A stretch of DNA of 64,000 nucleotides from Alviniconcha marisindica (GCA_018857735.1 JABMCL010000882.1:800001-864000); one strand, 5' to 3'. Counted from the first letter of the stretch, positions 1 through 12,229 are shown. Translations and numbers: made by a program. Notes: a model not told the origin generated them from the sequence alone.

Positions 1-762
1 TGAAGCGAAAATCTCTTTAAAGAGCGAATGCTTGCTACTGGCACTGAAACGAGTTCCTTTCGAACGAACGAATACCTCTGGAATGAACTCAGGGTTCCAG
101 GCGAGATCAAAAGGTCAAGAGATCTTAGAGGAGGGAGGTGGAGCTGGACCCTCAACTTACCCAGAAGAGATCATGAGTAGGGAGGTGGAGCTGGGCTAAG
201 AAAGTGGACTTCTTTGCTTGAGTTGTCCAAGTTGTTCGTCAACAGCAGTGCAACGGACATTGTCTTTGTGACTGTCCAAGCACAGCAGTTGAAACAGCAA
301 TTGCGCAGTGCACAAGTCGCTGGGCAATGGCGAGGGGACACCGCCTTAACACTTCCATTGCGGCGGTCCACGGTCTCTCCTGTCTTTTTCGGGCGGTTTC
401 CGCGGTCGAGCCTTCACTCTGTCGTCCCCTTCCCACTCTGTCCCCGTCCCTAATAGGCCATCTCGCCTCCGTGGACGTAAAGCACCAAGAAGGAAGAAAG
501 AATGAACATGACTACTGTATTGCAGAAGTCACTGCTGTATTACGGAAGTCACTGGAGAGCAGAGCCTCGGAATCTCTGATCTGTAAAGTCTCTGGGGACA
601 GGAAATGCCACACGAGTGCATCGCTTTCCGGCACCTTCCTCCGCACTCTGCCAGAACTGGTTACGCCACTGAAGGGGCACTGTCATTTTATCTCCGCGCA
701 GCTGTCCACCGGCGCTGTCAGCGCCCTCCGAAAGGTTTGGGTACTAATAAGACAGTGGAAGC
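1..762. other. Unassigned sequence
   Basis: I see no gene or clear element. A short GGGAGGTGGAGCTGG motif occurs twice (about 134 and 180). The 159-codon + frame starting at 327 runs into the SINE at 775 and has no recognisable domain. Confidence 0.4.
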
Positions 763-774
763 AACGTAGCGTCG

Positions 775-1100
775 TGAGCCGGTTTGGCCTAGCGGTAGGG
801 CGTTAGGTTGGTAAGCGGAAGGACCTCGGTTCGAATCCGCTTCGGCTCTCCTTTCTCTTCAAAAGTTGTGGTTTGTGGACACGGTCTTGTGACTTGTTCC
901 CTCACAATTAATGGAGCATTAAAATGGCTCTCATCGCTGCCCATCTTAATGCAGGTCATTCTGGTGGTGACAGTGTAGCGATATGTATATATATATAATC
1001 TCTCCCTCTTCCCCCACCTCCATACCCTCTTCCCCCCTTCTCCCAGTCCCTAATAAGCCTTATGGTTTCTGTGGACGTTAAGCACCATGTTTACTTACTT
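775..1100 (+). mobile_element. tRNA-derived SINE, family A (copy 1 of a tandem pair)
   Basis: The head carries a pol III A box (TGGCCTAGCGG, 785-795) and B box (GGTTCGAATCC, 828-838). A unique body of about 200 bases follows, then a 3' module containing GGTTTCTGTGGACGTTAAGC and an (ACTT)n tail. It is about 326 bases long and intact. It is flanked by copies of AACGTAGCGTCG at 763-774 and 1101-1112, which look like target-site duplications. Confidence 0.9.
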
Positions 1101-1112
1101 AACGTAGCGTCG

Positions 1113-1444
1113 TGAGCCGGTGTGTGTGTGTTTGGCCTAGCGTTAGGGCGTTAGGTTGGTAAGCGGAAGGACCTCGGTTCGAATCCGCTTCGGCTCTCCT
1201 TTCTCTTCAAGAGTTGTTTATGTGGATACTGTCTTATGACTTTGTCCATCACAATTAGTGAAACATTAAAATGGCTCTCATCGCTGCACATCCTAATGCT
1301 GGAGTCATTCTGGTGGTGACAATGTAGCGATAGGTATAAAATCTCCCTCTTCCCCCGTCTCCATACCCCCCCCCCCCCCCCACCTTCTCCCCGTCCCTAA
1401 TAAGCCTTATGGTTTCTGTGGACGTTAAGCACCATGTTTACTTT
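1113..1444 (+). mobile_element. SINE family A (copy 2 of a tandem pair)
   Basis: Head-to-tail after copy 1, separated only by the 12-base AACGTAGCGTCG, which occurs again at 1445-1456. It carries a small TG expansion inside the head just before the A box and a poly-C run in the body at about 1368-1380. Confidence 0.9.
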
Positions 1445-1878
1445 AACGTAGCGTCGAAGCACGCACGTAAACATGAGGCGGGGTAAAGAAAGGAGTTCCG
1501 TCTCGATTCAAACGATTTGGGTTTTATTGGAGCTGGCGTGAGCAACGTCAGCGGTTAAAAAAGAAATGCCGGATATTGTTGGAGTTGCCTCTTGCAAACA
1601 TACTTCTTCGTAGGTGTGTACCAACGAAAGCCTGTTCGACAGCCGACAGTTTTTCGAGACCTGTTGTGCAATCAGTGATGGCAGTGGCTGGAGGAAGGCT
1701 GACATGAACCACTGCTTGTAGCGAACAGTGACCGCTGTATTACAGAAGCCACCGGAGAGAGCAGTGCCTCGGCGTCTCTCTGTAGTGCGGGAAGTACGGA
1801 GGGCGGCAGAAAACCGTTCTGTCTGTCATCACCATGTCCTGGGTTCCAGAGGGATTGTTAGGTGGTTCCACACATTTT

Positions 1879-1880
<2 letters not shown>

Positions 1881-1938
<58 letters not shown>

Positions 1939-1993
1939 GTTTAATTATAGAATTGGTCAAACAAAAGTAAGAGCCGGTTGCTGATTTTGTTCC

Positions 1994-2046
<53 letters not shown>

Positions 2047-2051
2047 TATAT
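1881..2051. repeat. (GT)n and (TA)n microsatellites
   Basis: GT repeats at 1881-1937 and TA repeats at about 1996-2051, separated by about 60 bases. Confidence 0.95.
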
Positions 2052-2986
2052 GCTTGTCTTAAAATACCGGAAACGACCGATTAACGCGAACCCCGCAAGT
2101 GACAGCATAATCCTTTGTTATATATTTATTTTTCATATATATATATCATAATAGCATCACACATTTCCCCCCCCCCCCTTTTTTTTAATATTATTTTTAA
2201 TATATTTTATTTTTAAGTTCTATACGCTGTCAGAGAATGAGTGAAAAATCAATATGAGCCAAGATCATGTCACGTTGCAAGTCAGAAAGCAGCAGTCACA
2301 GCCCCGCCCGCACGGCCTGTCCTCTCCTCACCCTCCTCCCCGCCCCATTCCCCCCTTCACCTCGCCCCCGCCCCCGCCCCACCCGCCGCTCGCTGACTTG
2401 GAGCCGAAGGAAGGTGGTGGATAGAAAAGTGCGTGTGGCTGTTGGGAATTGATGTGGCAACGACTTGCCGTCTTCCTGGCCGCGGCTCCAGAGTGAGCGA
2501 GTTGAGTGAGTGAGTGAGTGAGTGGCTCAGTCAGTATTGAGCGTCTGGCGGGCAGGGTGGCTGGATGCATGCACGTGCTGTTCGATGGAATTCGGCATTG
2601 AATTGGAAATGCATGAAGCCCGGTTAAACTGATTAGCTCGGGAGGTGGCGAGGTGAATAAAGTTGGTTTTCTCTTCTCGCCCATTTTTTATCTTTCTTTT
2701 TTTCTTCTCCTTTTTTCTTCTTTTTTTTTGGTCTCGCGCCTCTTTTCTTGCGATTTGAAAGCCCTCTCTCCCCCCACCCTTTCCCATGCCCCCTTGTTTC
2801 TCTTTCAAAGTGGATTTTGCATCTGGTATGTGAGTTAATGTGCTCTGTGTTGTGTGCCTAGACGACTGATACGACCCCCCCCCCCCCCCCCACTCAACAT
2901 TCACATCGAAAACCTATGTACGCCCCCCCACCCCCTCCGTCGCTGATGCATCTCTGCACGGGATCAAACATAAGTTCTGTATGTCG
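2052..2986. other. Unassigned sequence with homopolymers
   Basis: Contains (GAGT)n near 2493-2523, poly-T and poly-C runs and a C-rich stretch at 2330-2390. Open frames on both strands are low complexity. No gene is supported. Confidence 0.4.
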
Positions 2987-3164
2987 CACACACACGCACA
3001 CACACACACACTCTCTCTCTCTGGCGTGCGCGCGAGCACACTCACATACACCCCCGTTGTGGTTTGTGTGTGTGCGTGTTTCACTCTGCAGTTCTCTTGC
3101 GTGAGTAACGATTAGCGGGATCGGTGGGGGGGGGGGGGGGTGGGGTGGGAGCAGAATTTGAACT

Positions 3165-3221
<57 letters not shown>

Positions 3222-3336
3222 ACACACACACACACACACACACAACACACTCACTCTCTCTCTCTCTCCCCTCTCCCTCTCCACCACACATCCCTCATCT
3301 TCTTCCTCTCTTCTCTCTCCTCTCTCTCCTCTCTCA

Positions 3337-3380
<44 letters not shown>

Positions 3381-3520
3381 CTGGTCACTCTCCCACACAC
3401 GCCCACACCACACTCTCTCTCTCTCTTCTTTTTCTGCTCTCTCTAGCTTCTTCTCCTCTCTCTCTCCTCTCTCACCCACAACCACCACACACCACACTCA
3501 CCACAAAATCTCCCCCGACC
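2987..3520. repeat. Compound CA/CT microsatellite block
   Basis: Several (CA)n and (CT)n tracts with a 22-base G run near 3126. The frames of up to 206 codons here are translations of the repeats. Confidence 0.95.
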
Positions 3521-3659
3521 GATCCCACGGCAGAAAACCCCGCGGCAAAACACTAATAACAGCCGATTCACAGTCCATGTACGCATCCTCTTCTTCCGTT
3601 TTTGGGGGGGGGAAAAAAAAAAAAAAACCCCGGGTTTGGGCGGGCCCTTGGGGTCCCAC

Positions 3660-4060
3660 CCTTTCCCAGTGCCGGCGTAACGTCCGGACGCTGACTTACG
3701 TACGGTCAGCCCTTCGTACGCTGCCTGACGTCTCCCTGATCTGATGCAGCGGGCATTGCGCACGTCGAGCTAAAAATAGCCCGCCCCCCATCTATTTTCG
3801 GCTCGTGAAACCGTTTTGAGCTCGCGACCCACAAATAGAGCGTGCGACTGTGCAGCGAGCAGTGCTCGGCGTCGGATAGATGTGCGTGGCTGTCGCGGTG
3901 CGGTGACGCCATCCGGCATGGGCCGGCCGGGTGCGTGGATTGAAGTTCTGAACCAGCAGACTGACGTCGTCCCCTCGTGTCGTATGAGCCCAGTACGGCG
4001 ATGGTGGGCTATTTATAAGTGTCGTCTGTCGATAGCGTGTTTTGGAGTCGGGCGAGCTCT
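3660..4060 (+). promoter_or_regulatory. CpG-rich candidate promoter with TATA, MEF2-like and CRE-like motifs
   Basis: A stretch dense in CpG compared with its surroundings. It contains CTAAAAATAG at 3770-3779, a perfect MEF2 consensus (CTA, four A/T, TAG), and two TGACGTC half/CRE-like sites at 3726-3732 and 3962-3968. It also has CTATTTATAAG at 4009-4019, which suits a TATA box for rightward transcription starting near 4040. No gene was recognised downstream, so it would be an orphan or distal promoter. Confidence 0.3.
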
Positions 4061-4283
4061 GTTTGTGAAGTTATTGAATGTGATAGCGGGTGATTGGTGG
4101 ACAGAAATAAGGCTTTGACTAGAGAGAGAGAGAGGGAAAGTGTTATCAGGGGGTAACAGATTTGAAAATTGTGAGGGCGAGCGGAGAGATTTGGGGCAAG
4201 ATCATCGTGACACTAGCGTAGGTTTTTGCGGTTTCGGTGACCGTGATCTCGGGTATAACACAGGTGGAGGGAAGCCGAGGAAC

Positions 4284-4480
4284 TTCAGGAGCTGTGTGAA
4301 AGTCGAGGTGGCCGTCCTGGGCTTCCCGTCCTAATGAGCCTTACGGTTTCTGTGGACGTAAAGCAACACTGAACCGTGCTTTGGCATTGGTCACAATTTG
4401 TCCCTAATATGTCAGCCGACATCCGAGGACATGAAGCTCTACATCATCATCAACACCGAGGAACACTTATTTCTCGCCAG
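4284..4480 (+). repeat. Interspersed repeat family B, + copy of an inverted pair
   Basis: The element begins CAGGAGCTGTGTGAAAGTCG. It contains a GGTTTCTGTGGACGTAAAGC module, then GTCCCTAATATGTCAGCCGA and GAGGACATGAAG. No pol III boxes were seen. Confidence 0.75.
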
Positions 4481-4534
4481 TCTGAAAACAGCATATACTT
4501 TATACTTTTTATGACCTTTTGCGTTCCGGTTCGC

Positions 4535-4710
4535 TGATGATGAAGTGATGCTTAATGTCCTCAGATGTCAGTTGATATATTAGGGACAAGTTGTGACCAA
4601 TGCAGAAGCACGGTTCAGTAATTCTTTACGTCCACGGAAACCAGAAGGCTCGTTAGGACGGACAGCTCAGGACGGCCACCGCGACTCTCACACAGCTCCT
4701 GAACTATGAT
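4535..4710 (-). repeat. Repeat family B, - copy of an inverted pair
   Basis: The mirror of 4284-4480, separated by about 55 bases, so a transcript could fold into a long hairpin. Confidence 0.75.
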
Positions 4711-4732
4711 TCCGGTTCGCCTCTCCGTTCGC

Positions 4733-4795
4733 CCTGATATAACCGTAATGGTTGACTGGGCGTAAAACACCAAGTTACTTACTCTAACTTACTTA
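4733..4795 (+). repeat. Repeat family C tail
   Basis: Short element ending TTGACTGGGCGTAAAACACC and then a TTACTT-type tail. Related pieces occur at 12718-12776 (+), 24172-24212 (+), 54686-54732 (+) and 54983-55040 (-), with weaker ones near 14945, 17560 and 28900. Confidence 0.7.
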
Positions 4796-5075
4796 CTCGT
4801 CTCTCCGAGAAAAAAATTGTAGATGTAAAGACTGGAGAATTTGACCTTGGCGAAAAACCCGCTCTGGGATACTTCCGATGTTGCGGGAACGGTACAAGAC
4901 AGCTCTTTCCTGTGGTGTTAGCAGCTTCTCTCTGCTTTTGCCCCGGTTCTGGGGTCGACTGTTCTCAGTGCAAGCCGTATTTAAGTCGCAAAAACAAACA
5001 GAAAGATTTGCGGTCTATTAACAGCTATCCATTATTATTATTATTATTAGTGTGTGCCTGTTTCCTCTGTGTGTG

Positions 5076-5106
<31 letters not shown>

Positions 5107-5330
5107 ATGTGTGTTTGTTGAAAGTCTCTTCACATAAGTGGTATTAATTAGACTGGTCTAAACTTACAGTTAGCAAGACAACAGCATATGTTAGCAAGTT
5201 ATACCGAAGCAGTCGCAGACCTCAAGGAGGGCGGGGTGGGTTGTGGTAGCAACACCATTATTTGCAGTCGCAAAAACATATCTTTGTGTGTATAAAAAAA
5301 TAATAATTTAAATCTCACGTATCCATGCGT
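4796..5330. other. Unassigned sequence with a GT/GTGC repeat
   Basis: Short (TTA)n at about 5032-5048 and (GT)n/(GTGC)n at about 5068-5115. Otherwise nothing recognised. Confidence 0.4.
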
Positions 5331-5637
5331 AAGTAAACATGGTGCTTAACGTCCACAGAAACCGTACGGCCGCCTATTAGGGACGGGGGGAAGGGAGTAT
5401 GGAGGTGGGAGGAGAGGGAGATTATATACCTATCGTTACACTGTCACCACCAGAATGACTTCAGCATTAAGATGGGCAGCGATGAGAGCCGTTTTAATTG
5501 TTTCAGTAGGAAGTGGTGGACAAAGTCACAAGACAGTGTCCCGACAACCACAACCTTTTTGAAGAGAAAGGAGAGCCGAAGCGGTATCGAACCGAGGTCC
5601 TTCCGCTTACCAGCCTAACGCCTTACCGTTAGGCAAT
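5331..5637 (-). mobile_element. SINE family A, slightly truncated head
   Basis: A reverse-strand copy with the (AAGT)n tail at left, the CTTAACGTCCACAGAAACCG module, the body and the B box. It ends within the A-box region near 5637. Confidence 0.85.
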
Positions 5638-6215
5638 ATGTATTATCTAGGTACACCCACCGTTATGCAGTGTCCTGGTCAAAGCAATGTTCTACGAAAC
5701 GTCACGTGATCAACCCGTCGGTGTCCGTGTCAGGCTGGGTCTGAGTAATAATGACAAATTTATATATTGGGAAAATGTATGGTGTATTTTGTGACGTCTG
5801 TTGTAGCGAGAGACGCGCAACCCGATCTCTCGATCTGATCTCTTGCGCATCATGACGCCAGAAAGTGTTGGTGCGATTTATTTCACTTCCTGTTGATCAT
5901 GGTGTGTGCGTGCGTGCGTGTGTGCGCGTGACATTTGTCAGTGGTAAGCAGAGAAGTGGGTGCTTTTGGTAAAAATCCGATATTGATTGTCAGGGACACG
6001 ACCAGGGCGGATGTATTGTATAAAATTACTTGCCTCGGCGTACGTGCAAGCAAAACCTCTGACGGCGTGAAGCATTGTTTCCCGCTCCGCGATCAATAGC
6101 AACGTGGTGACGTGACTTGGCTACGTCACAGTTTGGGGGAATAGCGTGTCGTATTTCACTGTTGTAGATCTATAGTATAAGCAAAGGGCTAATGATGATT
6201 AGTGATATATTATGA
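5638..6215. other. Unassigned unique sequence
   Basis: Non-repetitive DNA with no long frame or recognised element. Confidence 0.4.
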
Positions 6216-6223
6216 GCTGCCTG

Positions 6224-6914
<691 letters not shown>

Positions 6915-7015
6915 TGTATAGCTGGGTTTGGGTGGGGTTAACGCACTGATCTGAATTACCCGGTGGCACTGATAATTACTGCCTGCACTGCATCATCCGT
7001 AAAGCAAAGTGACAG

Positions 7016-7351
7016 GTGGAGAAAGGAAAGGGGGGGAGAGAGAGAGAGAGAGAGAAGAAGAAGAAGACAAGAACAAATAAAGCTATGCACGTGTGTGCAA
7101 GTAGGCCTTTGTTCAGCTGTTTGAATACATGTCCGTGCACAGCTGGCTGGAAAAGGGTGCCTGCTGGGTTGGTTGGTTGGGTTCGACAGCTGCTGGCCCT
7201 GTGGTATAGATAGATATCTGTGGAGGTAGCCACCACGCCTGCAGACTTGTAGGCTACCTGACGTGTACAGAACGAACTGCACTGTCAAATTCTGACGGAG
7301 TTACGAGGCTTATCTTGTGTCTCCTTCCTCTTTCCTTCGCCCCAAACTCCC

Positions 7352-7413
<62 letters not shown>

Positions 7414-7478
7414 CATTCATACCGACCTCGCCCAATATAATTTAATAATGCGGCTGTGTAATTAAATAGACAAGCAAA

Positions 7479-7559
<81 letters not shown>

Positions 7560-7741
7560 GTTTTTGTTTAGATTTTACTCCTCAGCAGCAACTGGACGCA
7601 AAGACTAGTTGTTAGACAGGTTTGATGTCATCTTAACTACAGTCTTTGTCAAAGAAAGTTTTGTCCCCCCCCCCCCTCTCTCTCTGCACGCACGCGCGCA
7701 GACACACGCACGCACGCAGCACACACACACCACCCCGCACG

Positions 7742-7820
<79 letters not shown>
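7016..7820. repeat. GA, CA and CT microsatellites
   Basis: Short (GA)n at about 7036, (CA)n at 7354-7411, (CT)n at 7486-7557 and (CA)n with CGCA variants at 7690-7820. The spacer DNA holds nothing recognised. Confidence 0.93.
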
Positions 7821-7822
<2 letters not shown>

Positions 7823-8022
7823 ATCGATGTATAGGTCAGGTCACAAACTCGGCTTTGCATTAAAGAGCAACGCCTGTCGGTACCAGTGCTGTCAGTAAAT
7901 TAAGAAGCAGGGAAGACTTGGGGGGCGGGGGTTTGGTGGTACTAGCAGTCTCCTCCCGCTGTCGGTGTGTGCTTTGTAGCAGTGTTTCTCGGTGTCTATT
8001 GATCTGCCCTGGCTCCTAGCGC

Positions 8023-9480
8023 TGCTTGGGCTGGCCTCCCTCCTCCACAGCTCCCTGCCTACAGCTCTTCTCGACACGCAAGGCGAACGTTGGGGGGATG
8101 TTCTGCACATTGTGTTGTTATCTTTTGTCTGCCTGGGCTGGCCTCCGCACATTGTGTTGTTGTCTTTTGTCTGCCTGGGCTGGCCTGCCTCCCTACAGCA
8201 CTTCTCCGCACAACACTAGGGGGATGTTCTGCACATTGTGTTGTTTGTTGTCTGCCTGGGCTGGCCTCCCTCCTCCACAGCTCCCTGCCTACAGCATTGC
8301 TGGGCACGCAAGGCGAACGTTGGGGGGATGTTCTGCACATTGAGTTGTTGTCTTTTGTCTGCCTGGACTGGCCTGCCTCCCTACAGCACTTCTCCGCACA
8401 CAGAGCGAACACTAGGGGGATGTTCTGCACATGGTGGTGTTGTCTGTTGTCTGCCTGGGCTGGCCTCCCTCCTCCACAGCTCTGTCTGTGGACAGCTCTT
8501 CTCGGCGCGCAAAGCGAACACTGGGTGGTGTTCTGCACATTGTGTTGTTGTCTGTTGTCTGCCGGGGCTGGCCTCCCTCCTCCACAGCTCTGTCTGTCTC
8601 TCCTACAGCTCTTCTCCGCACGCAGAGCGAACACTGGGGGAGGTGTTCTGCACATTGTGTTGTTGTCTGTTGTCTGCCGGGGCTGGCCTCCCTCCTCCAC
8701 AGCTCTGTCTCTCCTACAGCTCTTCTCCGCACGCAGAGCGAACACTTGGGGAGATGTTCTGCACATTGTGTTGTTGTCTGTCAGGGGCTGGCCTCCCTCC
8801 TCCACAGCTCTCTCTGTGGACAGCTCTTCTTGGCACGCAAGGCGAACGTTGGGGGGATGTTCTGCACATTGTGTTGTTGTCTGTCAGGGGCTGGCCTCCC
8901 TCCTCCACAGCTCTTCTTGGCACGCAAGGCGAACGTTGGGGAGATGTTCTGCACATTGTGTTGTTGTCTGTCAGGGGCTGGCCTCCCTCCTCCACAGCTC
9001 TCTCTGTGGACAGCTCTTCTTGGCACGCAAGGCGAACGTTGGGGGGATGTTCTGCACATTGTGTTGTTGTCTGTCAGGGGCTGGCCTCCCTCCTCCACAG
9101 CTCTTCTTGGCACGCAAGGCGAACGTTGGGGGGATGTTCTGCACATTGTGTTGTTGTCTGTCAGGGGCTGGCCTCCCTCCTCCACAGCTCTCTCTGTGGA
9201 CAGCTCTTCTTGGCACGCAAGGCGAACGTTGGGGGGATGTTCTGCACATTGTGTTGTTGTCTGTCAGGGGCTGGCCTCCCTCCTCCACAGCTCTTCTTGG
9301 CACGCAAGGCGAACGTTGGGGGGATGTTCTGCACATTGTGTTGTTGTCTGTCAGGGGCTGGCCTCCCTCCTCCACAGCTCTTCTTGGCACGCAAGGCGAA
9401 CACTGTGTGTTGGTGATGTGTGTGTGTGTGTGTGGGGGGGGTCCTGTACATTGTGCAGGGGCTGGCCTCCATCCTCCACA
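8023..9480 (+). repeat. 1.4-kb minisatellite with 190-bp higher-order unit
   Basis: The unit core reads GGCCTCCCTCCTCCACAGC, then GGCGAACGTTGGGGGGATG, then CACATTGTGTTGTTGTC. GGGGCTGG occurs at 8784, 8887, 8974, 9077, 9164, 9267 and 9354, giving periods that alternate 103 and 87. The long form carries a 16-base insert around CTCTGTGGACAG. Units to the left of 8784 are more varied. Confidence 0.92.
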
Positions 9481-9839
9481 TCTCTATAGCTTTTCAAGGC
9501 GTACGCGGGGAGGGGGCGGGGCGGTCGTGAGGGGGGTGGGGGTTTCTGTACACACGTTATCAGGCAAAGCAGAGATATTACAGCATAAGCAAACACGGGG
9601 ATGGTCTTTTAACTTCTGATATCTACAGATACATGTTCCCGGCTGGCCACACGTTTCCCAACTAAGCTCTCACCTCTCCTGCTTAGGCAAAAACTGGGAT
9701 GGTGTAGCACACGTCCGCCACCAGCTCCACGTTTCTCAGCAAATCCTAGCGGGTAAGGCGAACACAGGGATGGTCTGTACGTGTTTCCTCCAGTGCTGGT
9801 CCATGTTTCTCACCTGACCTCAGCAGGCAAGCCAGACGC

Positions 9840-10030
9840 AGGGATAGTCTACGTGTTGTTTCCTGGTGCTAGACCAGGTTTCTCAGCTGGCGGTAAACCA
9901 AGTTTTTTTCAGCTGGTGGTAGAGCACTCGCCGGGTTTCTCAGCTGGTGGTAGACCAGGTTACTCAGCTGATGGTAGAGCACTCACCGGGTTTCTCAGCT
10001 GGCGGTCGACCAGGTTACTCAGCTGTGTCT
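9840..10030 (+). repeat. Short minisatellite
   Basis: Repeats of TTTCTCAGCTGG(T/C)GGT followed by AGACCAGG or AGAGCACTC, about 30 or 60 bases per unit. Confidence 0.7.
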
Positions 10031-10310
10031 CGCCAGCCAGGCAAGACGGAACGTTAACAGGGTGGGTGCCGTGGGTCTGCACGTTGTTGTCCCGCTGGTA
10101 CCTGAAGTATGCCTGGTTCTCGGCTGATCTTGAGCACCAGGGATGGTCTCAGTCCGACTCTCGAGTCTGAGGGGCACGATGCTTTCTAAACTTCTCCTGG
10201 TCCCTGCTGTATTCCTTCCTGCCTTGCCCCCAGCAGGCAGACAAGAGGTGGGCCTGCACACTCTGAGCCTTGTTTAATGCTGCTGTTCCACGTTTCTCGG
10301 CTGATTCATT

Positions 10311-10500
10311 TCATGGGATTGACGTCCACAGAAACCTCATACGGTTTATTAATTTGGGGTGGGGGGGGGGGGGGGTTGGTAGTGTACTGTTCTTACTCAG
10401 CAGCCTCAACGACGGCAGTCATTTTCTTTTCTGTTAAAGTAAGTAAGTAAGTAAGCATGGTGCTTAACGTCCACAGAAGCCGTAAGACTTATTAGGGATG
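10311..10500 (-). mobile_element. Two SINE family A 3'-end fragments
   Basis: Fragments at about 10311-10370 and 10437-10500 each carry GACGTCCACAGAA and the following TTATTA motif, in reverse orientation. The second retains an (AAGT)n tail. Heads are missing. Confidence 0.7.
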
Positions 10501-12229
10501 GGACTTTTTCTCTGTTTCTTTCAGAGACCTTGTTAGAGTGTAATAACTCTGAACAAAATGACCCGCTCTATTCCTCTCCTTTTAGATTTCAACATTTTAC
10601 CGCTGGTGTGTGTGTGTGTGTGTGTGTGTATAGATATAGATATGTATATGATGTGAAGTGATGAAGGACACTGGTCAGTCCTGTGTGTGATACTGTTAGG
10701 AGTGGATTATGTTTGACCTGGTTGGAGAGGACACCGGCTGTACGGTGACGACAGGTGTGGGCAGCTCGTCATTCAGGAACACGCACTTGACAGGTTATAA
10801 AATACCTATTGGCTGTCCGAGTAGTTGTTTGGCATTAATGCATGTAATGGTTCTCGCTCGTGAGTTGGCGACTTGTGTTTTATAACTGATGTGCCTGAGC
10901 TCTGAATGAATGTGACTCATCCTGAGGTGGCCGCATGCACTCGACGGGACGTTTATATTCAACAGCTAACAAAACTACACCCCGGGCCCAACTCCCCATT
11001 TCACCCCACCCACCCCACCCCTCCACCCAGACAACAGCAGCAGCAGAAACAAAAATGGTGATGTAACCAGACCCACGTTTTCATTGGACATGAACAAGAG
11101 AATCATTAGAGCAGAACTGGAGGAACATCGAAACTAAACGCATTACATTTGATTATCTATCATACATCTGCATAATCATTACTACTTGATGTCTCGCTTT
11201 TGTTCAGTGTGTGTGTGTGGGGGGGGGAGTTAAAAAACACAACAACAAAAACATAGAAGAAGAAGAAAAAGGACAGGAACCCTGAAGATAGGACCAAGAC
11301 GTTTCTCCGATCGAACATTTTGTTGGGAAGGAAAGCCCAGGTCGATCCAGTCCCGCCGACATTGAAGTCCAGAGCGGAGGAGCGCATGGCGGCTCGCTGA
11401 GCCATTGAGCCGCTAGGGGGCGGGGTGTGTAGCTTTGTGCAGAGCGGGGAGGAGGGGGAGGGAGCAGGCGAGAGAGGGGGGTGGTGGTGGTTGGCAGACG
11501 GACTGCATTGAGTGAAGGCCTCTGGGCGAAACGTGGGGGAGGTGGTGGTTGGTGTGTAGAAATTGTGAGGACCAGAGAAAGGCCACAGGGGGTTGATTGA
11601 GGCTGGGCCGGGCTTGGACGGGCGGTGAGCTAGCTGGATAGACGCACAGAAGGAAGGAGGACCAGGAGCTCCGAAAGGCGTTGGTTGGTTGGAAGGAAGG
11701 AAGGAAGGAAGGAAGGAGCGAGCGGAGAAAGGGTTCAGGGAGGAAGGAAGGAAAGGCGCCACAGCCTGTAGAACTAGAAGAACGAGAGGCAGGCTTGCAG
11801 GGGGAGAAGAGCCGTGGCCGGATGAGGAGGGAGAAGATTGATTGATTGAGGAGGATAACGGTGCAAGACTCGGTGCCAGTGTCTTGTCATTGCCAGCTTT
11901 ACTGACTAAGCTGCAATCCGCGGTACACAGCTTCAAGGCATGACCTGGTGTTGATGTGCGTTCCGGGATTTCTAGGCCACACTGTGGCGAAAGGAGACCA
12001 AGCCAGGTGTAGGTGTGCGTGCTGGGATTTGTGTGCTATATACTGCAGGGCAGGAAGACTTTGGTGTGTTGTGAGCCCTGTGTTTACTGGACTGGGTTCA
12101 CCTGGTGTTGCTGTTTGATCTGTGGCTGCAGAACTAAGCAACACTATATAACGCAAGGCTTGGTGTTGGTACATACGTGTGGTGTTGGTACATACGTGTG
12201 CTGTGGTGGCTAGACTGCATTGTGGTGCA
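10501..12229. other. Unassigned sequence, partly purine-rich
   Basis: (GT)n at about 10603-10629 and (GGAA)n near 11690-11720. The 258-codon minus-strand frame at 11160-11936 is low complexity (S, P and L from GGAGG-rich DNA). A CTCF-like motif is at 11410. No gene is supported. Confidence 0.4.
11410..11422 (+). promoter_or_regulatory. CTCF-like motif
   Basis: CCGCTAGGGGGCG matches the CTCF core CCASYAGRKGGCR at all positions but one, and that substitution is a common one. It is a single site in purine-rich DNA and binding is unproven. Confidence 0.25.

Noticed and set aside
327..806. 159-codon + frame at the window start
   Set aside because: Ends inside a SINE head, with no domain or conserved motif seen.
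775..860. tRNA gene
   Set aside because: The A and B boxes belong to the head of a SINE with a conserved non-tRNA body present in many copies.
8090..9619. 509-codon + frame and overlapping 392- and 352-codon frames
   Set aside because: They are translations of the 8-9.5 kb minisatellite. Several frames on both strands are open at once, which follows from the repeat.
11160..11936. 258-codon minus frame
   Set aside because: Low-complexity S/P/L content from purine-rich DNA with no domain.
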